Source: Bradyrhizobium tropiciagri (lineage in GTDB: Bacteria; Pseudomonadota; Alphaproteobacteria; Rhizobiales; Xanthobacteraceae). Taken from it: DNA of 64,000 bases. Under the pieces are notes generated by a model. That model was not told the origin of the DNA, made no database searches, and was given only the letters and a program-made list of their open reading frames with translations. Below, piece by piece: positions 25,658 through 33,961 of this stretch (the first letter of the stretch is position 1; every line of letters begins with the position of its first letter). The stretch spans positions 383,501 through 447,500 of the forward strand of contig NZ_JAFCKF010000004.1 in the NCBI RefSeq assembly GCF_018130545.1. Reading direction: 5' to 3'. Both the position numbers and the translations under genes were made by a program.

Positions 25658-26944
25658 TTGGCGAATCTGTCCGGGAATGCTGCATTGAACAAGCCTGTCG
25701 TGAGCGAAGAGGCACTGGGCGAGCCGGTGCAGGTCGCCGAGCTGACCTCTGCGCAGGCCGCGAAAGCGGCGGCCGCGGCGGGGCCGGCCTATGTCGTGCT
25801 TGCCGGCATCAGCTTCTCGCACTTCCTCAACGACACGATGCAGTCGCTGATCGCCTCGGTCTATCCGATCCTGAAGGACAATTACGCGCTCGACTTCGCG
25901 CAGATCGGCATGATCACGCTGGCGTTTCAATTCACGGCTTCGCTGCTGCAGCCGCTGGTCGGGCATTTCACCGACAAGAAGGCGCAGCCGTTCTCGCTGT
26001 CGATCGGCATGGGCTTCACGTTCTTCGGGCTACTCTTGCTCAGCGTCGCGCACTCTTACGGAATCATCCTGATCGCGGCGTCGCTGGTCGGTCTCGGCTC
26101 CGCGGTGTTCCATCCGGAATCCTCGCGCATCGCGCGGCTGGCGTCCGGCGGACGCTACGGCTTCGCGCAATCGGTGTTCCAGCTCGGCGGAAGTTTCGGC
26201 ACCTCGATGGGGCCGGTGCTCGCCGCGTTGATCGTGGTGCCGTTCGGTCAGCCCTCGATCGCCTGGTTCTCCTCGATCGCGTTCCTCGCCATCGTGATCC
26301 TGTGGCGCATCGGCGTCTGGTACAAGCCGCAGATATCGGGCAAGCAGGCGGCCATCATCGAGCGGCATCCCGATCATCCGGATCAGCGGCGCGTGATGAC
26401 CGCGCTCCTCGTGCTGGTCGCGCTGCTGTTCTCCAAGCAGCTCTACGTCTCGAGCCTGTCGAGCTACTACATCTTCTATCTGATCGACCGGTTCGGCGTC
26501 TCGACGCAGGCCGCGCAGCTCTATCTCTTCATTTTCCTTGCCGCCAACGCCGCGGGCGCGTTCATCGGCGGGCCGCTCGGGGACCGCTTCGGCCGCAAAT
26601 ACGTGATCTGGTTCTCGATCCTCGGCGCGTTGCCGTTCACCCTGGCACTGCCCTATGCCGGCCTGTTCGCAAGCGCCGTGCTGACGGTTGTGATCGGCCT
26701 GATCATCTCGTCGGCGACGTCGGCGATCATCGTGTTCGCGCAGGAATTGATGCCGCATCGTTTCGGCATGATCTCCGGCGTGTTCTTCGGCGTCGCGTTC
26801 GGGATCGGCGGCCTCGGCGCTGCCGTGCTCGGCAAGCTCGCCGACCACACCTCGATCGCCTTCGTCTATCAGCTGTGCGCATTCCTGCCGGCGATCGGAC
26901 TGCTCGCGGTGTTCCTGCCGAAGATGCCGAAGGCGGTTCGCTGA
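25658..26944 (+). CDS. MFS efflux transporter, fosmidomycin-resistance (Fsr) type
   Basis: 428 residues. The start is TTG 25658: GGAGG lies 4 bases before it, and no ATG occurs in frame until well into the first membrane helix. An Ala-rich cytoplasmic lead of about 40 residues precedes 12 helices. Motif A-like loops are VGHFTDKKAQ and GGPLGDRFGRKYVI; FHPESSRIARLASGGRYG and FQLGGSFGTSMGP fit the Fsr subfamily. It would export a drug or metabolite by proton antiport; the substrate is inferred from the family only. Confidence 0.88.
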   Translation: MANLSGNAALNKPVVSEEALGEPVQVAELTSAQAAKAAAAAGPAYVVLAGISFSHFLNDTMQSLIASVYPILKDNYALDFAQIGMITLAFQFTASLLQPLVGHFTDKKAQPFSLSIGMGFTFFGLLLLSVAHSYGIILIAASLVGLGSAVFHPESSRIARLASGGRYGFAQSVFQLGGSFGTSMGPVLAALIVVPFGQPSIAWFSSIAFLAIVILWRIGVWYKPQISGKQAAIIERHPDHPDQRRVMTALLVLVALLFSKQLYVSSLSSYYIFYLIDRFGVSTQAAQLYLFIFLAANAAGAFIGGPLGDRFGRKYVIWFSILGALPFTLALPYAGLFASAVLTVVIGLIISSATSAIIVFAQELMPHRFGMISGVFFGVAFGIGGLGAAVLGKLADHTSIAFVYQLCAFLPAIGLLAVFLPKMPKAVR

Positions 26945-27253
26945 GCTTCTCGGCGGTGAGGGCGCGTACGCTTCGCCCGCATTAAGCATTCGCTAACGAA
27001 CCCCGCTTGCGTGCGCCGCAAACCGTGCGCTTGCGTCAACGCTTCATTAGCACTTGTGGCGAGATCGCCATCTTTCACCGGCACGCGCGCGTAGTTATGG
27101 ACCCATAAGCAACAGCCGCGGGAATAGGTGAGAGAAAATCAACCTTAAAAATTAGGGTTAAGTGCCGCTTAAACATTTGCTGCCATCGTCCGCCCGTGAG
27201 TTTCAGACGTGGGGCTTTCGTGTCGCCTCACTTGGCCCAAAAGGACGAAGCCA
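26945..27253. other. 309-bp gene-free region upstream of the outer-membrane barrel genes
   Basis: No plausible gene. It is AT-richer than its surroundings near 27130-27175 (CAACCTTAAAAATTAGGGTTAAG, which includes a CTTAA/TTAAG-type dyad) and should carry the promoter and long leader of the strongly signalled OMP gene. I cannot assign specific -35/-10 boxes. Confidence 0.4.
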
Positions 27254-28108
27254 ATGCGTAGCGTAAAGACCCTGATTGCCGCAGGAGCGGCATCCCTGCT
27301 GTCCTCGGCGGCGGCGTTCGCCGCCGACATGCCCATCATGCCGCCGCCTCCGATGGCGTATGCTCCTCCGCCGGTCCAGGATTTCGGCGGCTGGTATCTG
27401 CGCGGCGACATCGGCATGACCAACACGCAGGCCAAGCTGCACAGCAACGCTTACGACACGCTGCCGGCCGGTACCGCGTTCAGCCAGTTTGGCACCGGCT
27501 TCGACAGCGGCATGCTGTTCGGCGTCGGCGTCGGCTATCAGTTCAACAGCTGGTTCCGCGCTGACATCACCGGTGAGTATCGTTCGAAGGTGAGCTTCAA
27601 CGGCACCGATTTCTTCACGTTCCCCGGGCCGAGCTCGCTCGGCGACACTTATCATGGCGGCGTGCAGAGCTGGGTCGGCCTCGCGAACATCTACGCCGAT
27701 CTCGGCACCTGGGGCTGCTTGACCCCGTTCATCGGTGCCGGTGTCGGTGCCGCTGTCATCAAGACCTCGGCCTTCTCGGACATTGCCACCTTCCCGAGCG
27801 GGTCCGGTCTGACCAGCTCCTACATCGCCGACGGTGCGACCAAGACCAACTTCGCCTGGGCGCTGCATGCCGGTGTCGCCTACAAGGTCACCAACAACTT
27901 CACGGTCGAACTGGCCTATCGCTACCTCGACATGGGCACCGCCGGCCACGGCCAGGGTCACTTCTTCGATGGCACACCGGCCGGTCCCTCGACCTTCCAG
28001 TATCGCGACATGACCTCGCAGGATGTGAAGCTCGGCGTGCGCTTCGCTCTGCCCTGCTGCGACGTGCTGCCTCCGCCGCCGCCGCCCCCGCTGATCCGCA
28101 AGGGCTGA
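27254..28108 (+). CDS. outer-membrane beta-barrel protein, Omp25/31-like
   Basis: 284 residues from ATG 27254 with AAGGA upstream. Signal peptide MRSVKTLIAAGAASLLSSAA, cleaved after AFA. A short Pro-rich mature N-terminus precedes an 8-strand barrel pattern: GGWYLRGDIGMTN, GMLFGVGVGYQFNSWFRADIT, TPFIGAGVGAAVI, WALHAGVAYKVTNNFTVELAYRYLDMG, QDVKLGVRFAL. Unlike most barrels it does not end in Phe: the last strand is followed by CCDV and seven prolines (LPPPPPPPLIRKG). The family forms abundant surface proteins in Rhizobiales. A second barrel gene follows after a terminator. Confidence 0.9.
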   Translation: MRSVKTLIAAGAASLLSSAAAFAADMPIMPPPPMAYAPPPVQDFGGWYLRGDIGMTNTQAKLHSNAYDTLPAGTAFSQFGTGFDSGMLFGVGVGYQFNSWFRADITGEYRSKVSFNGTDFFTFPGPSSLGDTYHGGVQSWVGLANIYADLGTWGCLTPFIGAGVGAAVIKTSAFSDIATFPSGSGLTSSYIADGATKTNFAWALHAGVAYKVTNNFTVELAYRYLDMGTAGHGQGHFFDGTPAGPSTFQYRDMTSQDVKLGVRFALPCCDVLPPPPPPPLIRKG

Positions 28109-28144
28109 TAGAGTTAATTTCGACCCTCCACGGTTAACGATTGC

Positions 28145-28174
28145 AACGGCGCGGGATCATCCCGCGCCGTTTTG
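28145..28174 (+). terminator. rho-independent terminator after first barrel gene
   Basis: AACGGCGCGGGA-TCA-TCCCGCGCCGTT, a perfect 12-bp stem, followed by TTG and CTTTG; 36 bp after the stop. Confidence 0.85.
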
Positions 28175-28296
28175 CTTTGCGCCTCGCGTCGCGCAGTTCT
28201 GCAACTTGCGTGCTCGAAATCAGCCGGCGACAACGATTGGTTAAGGTTAACAGGCGATGATCAACGCGCATTCGGTGAGTAAATTGGAGCGTTGCG

Positions 28297-29118
28297 ATGC
28301 GTAGGTTCTTGCTGGCGGCGATGATGTTCGGGGCGGTGACCGGCGCACATGCGGCCGACATGCCCGACCTCCCGATTCTGCGCGGCGGCTTCAGCGACGC
28401 GCCCAGCGCCCCCGTCAACTGGCGTGGCTTCTACATCGGAGGCCAGGGTGGCTACGGTTCGTCCGATGAGAATTTCAGCGGCACGAACGCCAACCTGCTC
28501 GCTGGATTGCTGGATCATAATGTCATCCAGCAGATGGACGTCTCGAACTGGAATCTCGGTCTCGGCAAGGCATCCCAGCGTTCCTCGGCCTGGGGCGCCT
28601 TCGCCGGTTACAACTGGCAATACGACGACGTCGTCGTCGGCATTGACGCGAGCTACATGCACGGAAAGTTCGGCGGCGCCTCCCTCGCGAGCAAGGAGCT
28701 GGTGAGCGGCAATGCGCTGACCGACGGCAATTTCCATGACGTGCGAGTTGATTCGTCGGCGGCGATCCGAATCAACGACATGGCGACGATCCGCGGCCGT
28801 GCCGCGTATGCCTGGGGATGCTTCCTGCCCTACATCTTCGGAGGCGTCGCGTTCGGCAATGCCGACATCTCGCGCACCGTGACGGTCAATGACGCGGTCA
28901 GCAACAGTCAATTGGGGCCATTCACGCAACTCGCACCACTGACCGCGTCTGACGTTCTGCACAATCATCTGGTGTTTGGCTATACCGGCGGTCTCGGCTT
29001 CGACGTCAACATCACGGGCGGGCTGTTCATGCGTGCGGAGTGGGAATACGTCCGCTTCACGTCCACCGTCGATACCAGCATCAACACCGTGCGCGCGGGT
29101 CTCGGTTACAAGTTCTGA
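28297..29118 (+). CDS. outer-membrane beta-barrel protein, Omp31-like
   Basis: 273 residues from ATG 28297. Signal peptide MRRFLLAAMMFGAVTGAHA, mature start ADMPDLP. Strand pattern: WRGFYIGGQGGYGSS, WGAFAGYNWQYDDVVVGIDAS, AIRINDMATIRGRAAYAWG, FLPYIFGGVAFGNADI, FGYTGGLGFDVNITGGLFMRAEWEY, and a classic C-terminal strand NTVRAGLGYKF ending in Phe, the signal for BAM-mediated assembly. It has its own leader after the terminator at 28145, so it is probably transcribed separately from the first barrel. Confidence 0.9.
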   Translation: MRRFLLAAMMFGAVTGAHAADMPDLPILRGGFSDAPSAPVNWRGFYIGGQGGYGSSDENFSGTNANLLAGLLDHNVIQQMDVSNWNLGLGKASQRSSAWGAFAGYNWQYDDVVVGIDASYMHGKFGGASLASKELVSGNALTDGNFHDVRVDSSAAIRINDMATIRGRAAYAWGCFLPYIFGGVAFGNADISRTVTVNDAVSNSQLGPFTQLAPLTASDVLHNHLVFGYTGGLGFDVNITGGLFMRAEWEYVRFTSTVDTSINTVRAGLGYKF

Positions 29119-29190
29119 GGCAAAGCCGCGCAGCTTGACAGCGTATGGCGTGACTGGTCCGATATCGCTCCGCAAGCGGAGCGACCTCAT

Positions 29191-29781
29191 ATGAAAATCT
29201 ACGGCGACGCCAATTCAGGCAATTGCCTGAAGGTGAAATGGGTGTGCGACCGGCTGTCGCTGCCATACACATGGGTCGAGATCGACACCATGAAGGGGGG
29301 CAGCCGGACCGCGGATTTCCTCAAGCTGAACGGCTGGGGCCAGGTGCCGACGGTGGAGCTGGATGACGGCCGCACGCTGGCGCAGTCCAACGCCATCATC
29401 CGCTATCTCGCGCGCGGCAGCGATCTGATTCCCGGCGATCCCTATCGTGCGGCGCAGATGGATGCCTGGATGTTCTGGGAGCAGAACAGCCACGAGCCCT
29501 ATGTCGCCGTCTGCCGCTTTCAGGCCGTCTATCTCGGCAAGCCCGTCTCGGAGATCGATCCGAATCTCATCAAGCGCGGCTATGGGGCGCTCGATCATCT
29601 GGAGCGGCATCTTGCGGGTGCGCAATTCCTGGTCGGAGACCAGTTCTCGCTCGCCGATGTGTCGCTGCTTGCCTATACGCGCATGGCGGAGGACGGCGGC
29701 CTTGCGCTCGAAGGCTATCCCATGATCCGCCGCTGGATCGCGGCCGCCGAGCAGGTGCTCGCGCTGCCGCCGGTCCGCTGA
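29191..29781 (+). CDS. glutathione S-transferase family protein
   Basis: 196 residues from ATG 29191 (MKIYGDANSGNCLKVKWVCD). The thioredoxin-fold domain shows NGWGQVPTVELDD and LAQSNAIIRYLARGS (glutathione contact); the C-domain has FSLADVSLLAYTRMAEDGG. Ser9 or Cys12 is the candidate catalytic residue. It is distinct from the GST at 10618-11265. A GNAT gene follows 18 bp later and is likely co-transcribed. Confidence 0.9.
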   Translation: MKIYGDANSGNCLKVKWVCDRLSLPYTWVEIDTMKGGSRTADFLKLNGWGQVPTVELDDGRTLAQSNAIIRYLARGSDLIPGDPYRAAQMDAWMFWEQNSHEPYVAVCRFQAVYLGKPVSEIDPNLIKRGYGALDHLERHLAGAQFLVGDQFSLADVSLLAYTRMAEDGGLALEGYPMIRRWIAAAEQVLALPPVR

Positions 29782-29799
29782 CCTCAGGTGAATGCTGCC

Positions 29800-30270
29800 A
29801 TGAGCGAAACCTCGTCGATCACGATCCGCCCCGCGCGCCGCGAGGACGTCGCCGCCATCGTCGCCATGCTGGCCGACGATCCGCTCGGCAGCGCGCGCGA
29901 GCGGATCGAGGATCCGCTGCCGCAAAGCTATTACGACGGCTTCGCGCGGGTCGAGCGCGATCCCAATTTGCAGCTGGTCGTCGCCGTCGACGGGGAGGGC
30001 GCCGTCGTCGGCTGCCTGCAACTCGCGGTGCTGCCGGGCATCAGCTCGCAGGGCTCTTCGCGCGGTCTGCTTGAAGACGTCCGCGTCGCAACGCATTGCC
30101 GCAGCCGCGGCATCGGCGAGTTGCTGGTGCAATGGGCGGTCGGCGAAGCGCGTACGCGAGGCTGCATGCTCGTCGAGCTCTTGACGCATCACACGCGCGT
30201 CGATGCGCAGCGCTTCTATGAGCGGCTTGGATTCGCGCGCAGCCATGTCGGCATGACGCTTCGCTTTTGA
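29800..30270 (+). CDS. GNAT family N-acetyltransferase
   Basis: 156 residues from ATG 29800, with CAGGTGA about 8 bases upstream; a GTG at 29788 is an alternative. Motif A is ATHCRSRGIGELLVQWAVGEARTRG with the acetyl-CoA R-x-x-G-I-G loop, preceded by the strand LLEDVRV and followed by FYERLGFARSHVGM, the usual GNAT end. It directly follows a GST gene. The acceptor is unknown. Confidence 0.9.
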   Translation: MSETSSITIRPARREDVAAIVAMLADDPLGSARERIEDPLPQSYYDGFARVERDPNLQLVVAVDGEGAVVGCLQLAVLPGISSQGSSRGLLEDVRVATHCRSRGIGELLVQWAVGEARTRGCMLVELLTHHTRVDAQRFYERLGFARSHVGMTLRF

Positions 30271-30436
30271 CGCTCGCGCGAAGTTGTGCCGCACACAAGG
30301 CAATGCCTGCGGTAGCCGTTGCTGCGCGATCCGGTTAACAGCCAATAAACTAATCCGGCCTCCGTGATTTTACGGGGCGGAACGAGTCCGGTATGTCGGA
30401 CGTCTCCCACGGGGCGACGGGCAACTGGGGATTGGA

Positions 30437-30649
30437 ATGTCGGAATATTCGATCGTGCGGGTCGGCAACGAGTACATCGTGCAGGCCGGCGATAAGAGCA
30501 TTTTGAGAATATCGAGCCGGCGCAAGGCAGTTAAGATCATGACTCTGGCGGCAGATTTGCTCGATCAGGAGATGGTGCAGCAGGTCGAGGACTCCCCATC
30601 AATCAGCCGTGATCTCGCGATTGTTCCGGAAAAGTCCGAACTTCCTTGA
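30437..30649 (+). CDS. small conserved protein upstream of serC
   Basis: 70 residues from ATG 30437, preceded by GGGGATTGGA. Sequence MSEYSIVRVGNEYIVQAGDK suggests a small beta-sheet, then a basic segment (RISSRRKAVKIM) and an acidic amphipathic helix (LAADLLDQEMVQQVED). No signal or membrane segment. Not recognised. It ends 78 bp before serC and is separated from it only by the candidate serC-motif RNA. Confidence 0.65.
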   Translation: MSEYSIVRVGNEYIVQAGDKSILRISSRRKAVKIMTLAADLLDQEMVQQVEDSPSISRDLAIVPEKSELP

Positions 30650-30654
30650 CGTTT

Positions 30655-30724
30655 GGGTACCTTTCCACTACCTCCGACGGCGGGATACCTCTCCCCACCG
30701 AGAGGCAGCTATCTGGAAGGGTAG
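30655..30724 (+). ncRNA. candidate serC-motif leader RNA (cis-regulatory)
   Basis: In the 78-bp leader of serC, TACCTTTCC (30658-30666) can pair with GGAAGGGTA (30715-30723), burying the serC ribosome site GGAAGGG. Between them CCTCTC-CCCACC-GAGAGG (30688-30705) makes a 6-bp hairpin. A competing pairing, CTACC (30668-30672) with GGTAG (30720-30724), is also possible. A conserved RNA called the serC motif is described upstream of alphaproteobacterial serC-serA operons; identity here is inferred from position and structure, not from a covariance search. Confidence 0.55.
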
Positions 30725-30727
30725 ACT

Positions 30728-31900
30728 ATGACTGCAGCGAAGCCCGCTTCGCGGCCTAACGTGCCGCATTTCTCCTCCGGCCCCTGCGCAAAGCGCCCCG
30801 GCTGGAACCCCAACAATCTCAAGGACGCAGCCCTCGGCCGCTCGCATCGTGCGAAGGTCGGCAAGGTCAAGCTCAAGCTCGCGATCGAACTGACGCGCGA
30901 GGTACTTGAAGTGCCTGCCGACTACAAGATCGGCATCGTGCCGGCGTCGGACACCGGCGCGGTCGAGATGGCGCTGTGGTCGCTGCTCGGTGCGCGGCCC
31001 GTCACCACTATCGCCTGGGAATCCTTCGGCGAAGGCTGGGTCAGCGACATCGTCAAGGAATTGAAGCTGAAGGACGTCACCAAGCTGAACGCGGCTTACG
31101 GTGAAATCCCCGATCTTTCCAAGGTCGATCCGAAGTCGGATATCGTCTTCACCTGGAACGGCACCACCTCGGGCGTGCGCGTGCCGAACGCCGATTGGAT
31201 CAGCGCGGATCGCGAAGGCCTCACGATCTGCGACGCGACCTCCGCCGCCTTCGCGCAGCCGCTCGATTTCGCCAAGCTCGACGTCGTCACCTTCTCCTGG
31301 CAGAAGGCGCTCGGCGGTGAAGCCGCGCACGGCATGCTGATCCTGTCGCCGCGCGCGGTGGAACGGCTCGAGACCTACAAGCCGGCCTGGCCGTTGCCGA
31401 AGATCTTCCGTCTCACCAAGGGCGGCAAGCTCAATCAGGGCATCTTCGAAGGCGAGACCATCAACACGCCGTCGATGCTGTGCGTCGAGGATTATCTCGA
31501 TGCACTGAACTGGGCGAAGTCGATCGGCGGCCTGAAGGCCCTGATCGCGCGCGCCGACGCCAACACCAAGGCGATCGCCGACTGGAAGGCGAAGACGCCC
31601 TGGATCGACTTCCTGGCCAAGGATGCCGCGATCCGCTCCAACACCTCGGTGTGCCTGAAGTTCACCGATCCCGCGATCACCTCGCTCCCCGCTGACGCGC
31701 AGGCCGACTTCTGCAAGAAGCTGGTCGCGCTGGTGGAGAAGGAGAATGCCGGCTTCGACTTCGCGTATTACCGCGATGCGCCGGCGGGCCTGCGGATCTG
31801 GTGCGGCGCCACCGTCGAGGCAAAGGACGTCGAGCTGCTGACGCAGTGGATCGACTGGGCCTTTGCGGAGACCAAGGCTGCGCTGCCCAAGGCCGCGTAA
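30728..31900 (+). CDS. serC: phosphoserine aminotransferase
   Basis: 390 residues from ATG 30728. It begins [18 protein letters not shown], characteristic of the alphaproteobacterial SerC type. [16 protein letters not shown] and [13 protein letters not shown] frame the cofactor site, and the PLP lysine is in [14 protein letters not shown]. It converts 3-phosphohydroxypyruvate plus glutamate to phosphoserine, the second step of serine synthesis (and 4-phosphohydroxythreonine in pyridoxine synthesis). It heads a serC-serA unit whose translation may be controlled by the leader RNA at 30655-30724. Confidence 0.95.
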   Translation: MTAAKPASRPNVPHFSSGPCAKRPGWNPNNLKDAALGRSHRAKVGKVKLKLAIELTREVLEVPADYKIGIVPASDTGAVEMALWSLLGARPVTTIAWESFGEGWVSDIVKELKLKDVTKLNAAYGEIPDLSKVDPKSDIVFTWNGTTSGVRVPNADWISADREGLTICDATSAAFAQPLDFAKLDVVTFSWQKALGGEAAHGMLILSPRAVERLETYKPAWPLPKIFRLTKGGKLNQGIFEGETINTPSMLCVEDYLDALNWAKSIGGLKALIARADANTKAIADWKAKTPWIDFLAKDAAIRSNTSVCLKFTDPAITSLPADAQADFCKKLVALVEKENAGFDFAYYRDAPAGLRIWCGATVEAKDVELLTQWIDWAFAETKAALPKAA

Positions 31901-31913
31901 GTTTTTCTCTTGT

Positions 31914-31970
31914 CACCTCTCCCCGTTCCTACGGGGAGAGGTCGGATTGCGCAGCAATCCGGGTGAGGGG
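31914..31970 (+). repeat. left end of an empty DUF559-type repeat pair
   Basis: CACCTCTCCCCG-loop-CGGGGAGAGGTCGG, a second stem GGATTGC/GCAATCC, then GGGTGAGGGG. It matches the left end at 6373-6440 except in the second stem. With the right end at 32000 it encloses only 29 bp. It lies in the serC-serA gap and could terminate or attenuate serA transcription. Confidence 0.8.
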
Positions 31971-31999
31971 CCCTTTCGGCTTGTTCCTCGCCTGTGGCT

Positions 32000-32043
32000 G
32001 CCCCTCACCCCAACCCTCTCCCCGCAAGTACGGGGCGAGGGAG
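32000..32043 (-). repeat. right end of an empty DUF559-type repeat pair
   Basis: GCCCCTCACCCCAACCCTC followed by the TCCCCG-loop-CGGGGCGAGGGA hairpin; nearly the same as 6793-6836 and inverted relative to 31914-31970. Ends 67 bp before the serA start. Confidence 0.8.
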
Positions 32044-32110
32044 AAGTGATCAGAGACTTCACCACATCGGTCCAAGAGACCCGCCCGCCGCAGGGCAGAG
32101 GAACAGTCAC

Positions 32111-33700
32111 ATGACCAAGCCCAAAGTTCTGATTTCCGACGCGCTGTCGCCCGCCGCCGTGCAGATCTTCAAGGATCGCGGCGTCGAGGTCGACTTCCAG
32201 CCCAACCTCGGCAAGGACAAGGACAAGCTCGCCGAGATCATCGGCAATTATGATGGCCTTGCGATCCGCTCGGCCACCAAGGCGACCGCCAAGATCATCG
32301 AGAAGGCGACCAGGCTCAAGGTGATCGGCCGCGCCGGCATCGGCGTCGACAATGTCGAGATTCCGGCCGCGACCGCCAAGGGCATCATCGTGATGAACAC
32401 GCCGTTCGGCAATTCGATCACGACTGCCGAGCACGCCATCACGCTGATGCTGGCGCTGGCGCGCGAGATCCCGCAGGCCGACGCCTCGACCCAGGCCGGC
32501 AAGTGGGAGAAGAACCGCTTCATGGGCGTCGAGATCACCGCCAAGACGCTGGGTGTGATCGGCTGCGGCAATATCGGCACGATCGTCGCCGACCGCGCGC
32601 TCGGCCTGCGCATGAAGGTGATCGCGTTCGATCCGTTCCTGTCGCCGGAGCGCGCCAAGGACATCGGCGTCGAGAAGGTCGAGCTCGACGATCTGCTCAA
32701 GCGCGCCGATTTCATCACGCTGCACACGCCGCTGACCGACAAGACCCGCAACGTCATCGACGCGGCCGCGATCGCCAAGATGAAGAAGGGTGTGCGCATC
32801 ATCAACTGCGCCCGCGGCGGCCTGGTCGACGAGCAGGCGCTGGTCGATGCGCTGAATTCCAAGCATGTCGCGGGCGCCGCCTTCGACGTGTTCGTCGAGG
32901 AGCCGGCGACGACCAATGTGCTGTTCGGCCATCCCAACGTGATCTGCACCCCGCATCTCGGTGCCTCCACCACCGAGGCGCAGGAGAACGTCGCGCTGCA
33001 GGTCGCCGAGCAGATGTCGGACTATCTCCTGTCGGGCGCAATCTCCAACGCGGTCAACTTCCCCTCGATCACCGCCGAAGAGGCGCCGAAGCTGCGGCCG
33101 TTCATCGAGCTCGCCGAGAAGCTTGGCTCGTTCGCCGGCCAGCTCACCGAGAGCGGCATCCTCAAGACGGAGATCACCTATGAGGGCCATGTCGCCGAGA
33201 TGAAGATCAAGGCGATCACTTCGGCGGTGTTGTCCGGCCTGCTGCGGCCGATGCTGGGCGAGGTCAACGTGGTCTCGGCGCCGGTTGTCGCCAAGGAGCG
33301 CGGCATGGTGGTGGACGAGGTCGTCCGCGCCGCGCAGAGCGACTATGAAAGCCTGATCACGGTCACCGTCACCACCGAGCGCCAGGAGCGTTCGGTGTCC
33401 GGCACCGTCTACGCCGACGGCAAGCCGCGGCTCGTCGACATCAAGGGCATCCGCGTCGACGCCGAGTTCGGCAAGTCGATGATCTACGTGACCAACGAGG
33501 ACAAGCCGGGCTTCATCGGCGCGTTCGCGAGCCTCTTGGGTGATGCGAAAATCAATATCGCGACCTTCCATCTCGGCCGCGTCAAGCAGGGCGGCGACGC
33601 CATTGCGCTGGTCGAGGTCGACGGTGCTGTGCCGGCGGACTTGCTCAACAAGGTGCAGGCGCTGCCGCAGGTGAAGCAGGCGAAGGCTCTGACATTCTGA
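32111..33700 (+). CDS. serA: D-3-phosphoglycerate dehydrogenase
   Basis: 529 residues from ATG 32111 (MTKPKVLISDALSPAAVQIF) with AGAGGA upstream. Long-form SerA: substrate domain with GRAGIGVDNVEIPAAT, NAD site VIGCGNIGTIVADRALG near 150, catalytic Arg in NCARGGLVDE, Glu in VFVEEP and His in CTPHLGASTTEAQ, then the intervening domain (AISNAVNFPSI) and a C-terminal ACT domain (IYVTNEDKPGFIGAFASLLG). It oxidises 3-phosphoglycerate, the committed step of serine synthesis; the ACT domain implies serine feedback control. Confidence 0.95.
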   Translation: MTKPKVLISDALSPAAVQIFKDRGVEVDFQPNLGKDKDKLAEIIGNYDGLAIRSATKATAKIIEKATRLKVIGRAGIGVDNVEIPAATAKGIIVMNTPFGNSITTAEHAITLMLALAREIPQADASTQAGKWEKNRFMGVEITAKTLGVIGCGNIGTIVADRALGLRMKVIAFDPFLSPERAKDIGVEKVELDDLLKRADFITLHTPLTDKTRNVIDAAAIAKMKKGVRIINCARGGLVDEQALVDALNSKHVAGAAFDVFVEEPATTNVLFGHPNVICTPHLGASTTEAQENVALQVAEQMSDYLLSGAISNAVNFPSITAEEAPKLRPFIELAEKLGSFAGQLTESGILKTEITYEGHVAEMKIKAITSAVLSGLLRPMLGEVNVVSAPVVAKERGMVVDEVVRAAQSDYESLITVTVTTERQERSVSGTVYADGKPRLVDIKGIRVDAEFGKSMIYVTNEDKPGFIGAFASLLGDAKINIATFHLGRVKQGGDAIALVEVDGAVPADLLNKVQALPQVKQAKALTF

Positions 33701-33961
33701 GGCACTGACGTTCTGAAAGTGCTGACGTTTTAAACGCTGTTCGAACGGTCCTGTTATCGCCCGGGAGCGTCCGGGCGTGACGAACGAAGATACCGCTCAA
33801 GCACGTCCAAATTCCGATCTGCGGAACATGACGCCGTCTCCGGCCCTGGAGGCGGCGTTTGTCGTTCCGGGACGTCCGGTATTGCTGTTGCGCCTGCCGA
33901 AAAATGTGTACGAACGGGCCACGACGCGCCACAATGACCATCATCTCAGAGGGAGAAAACA

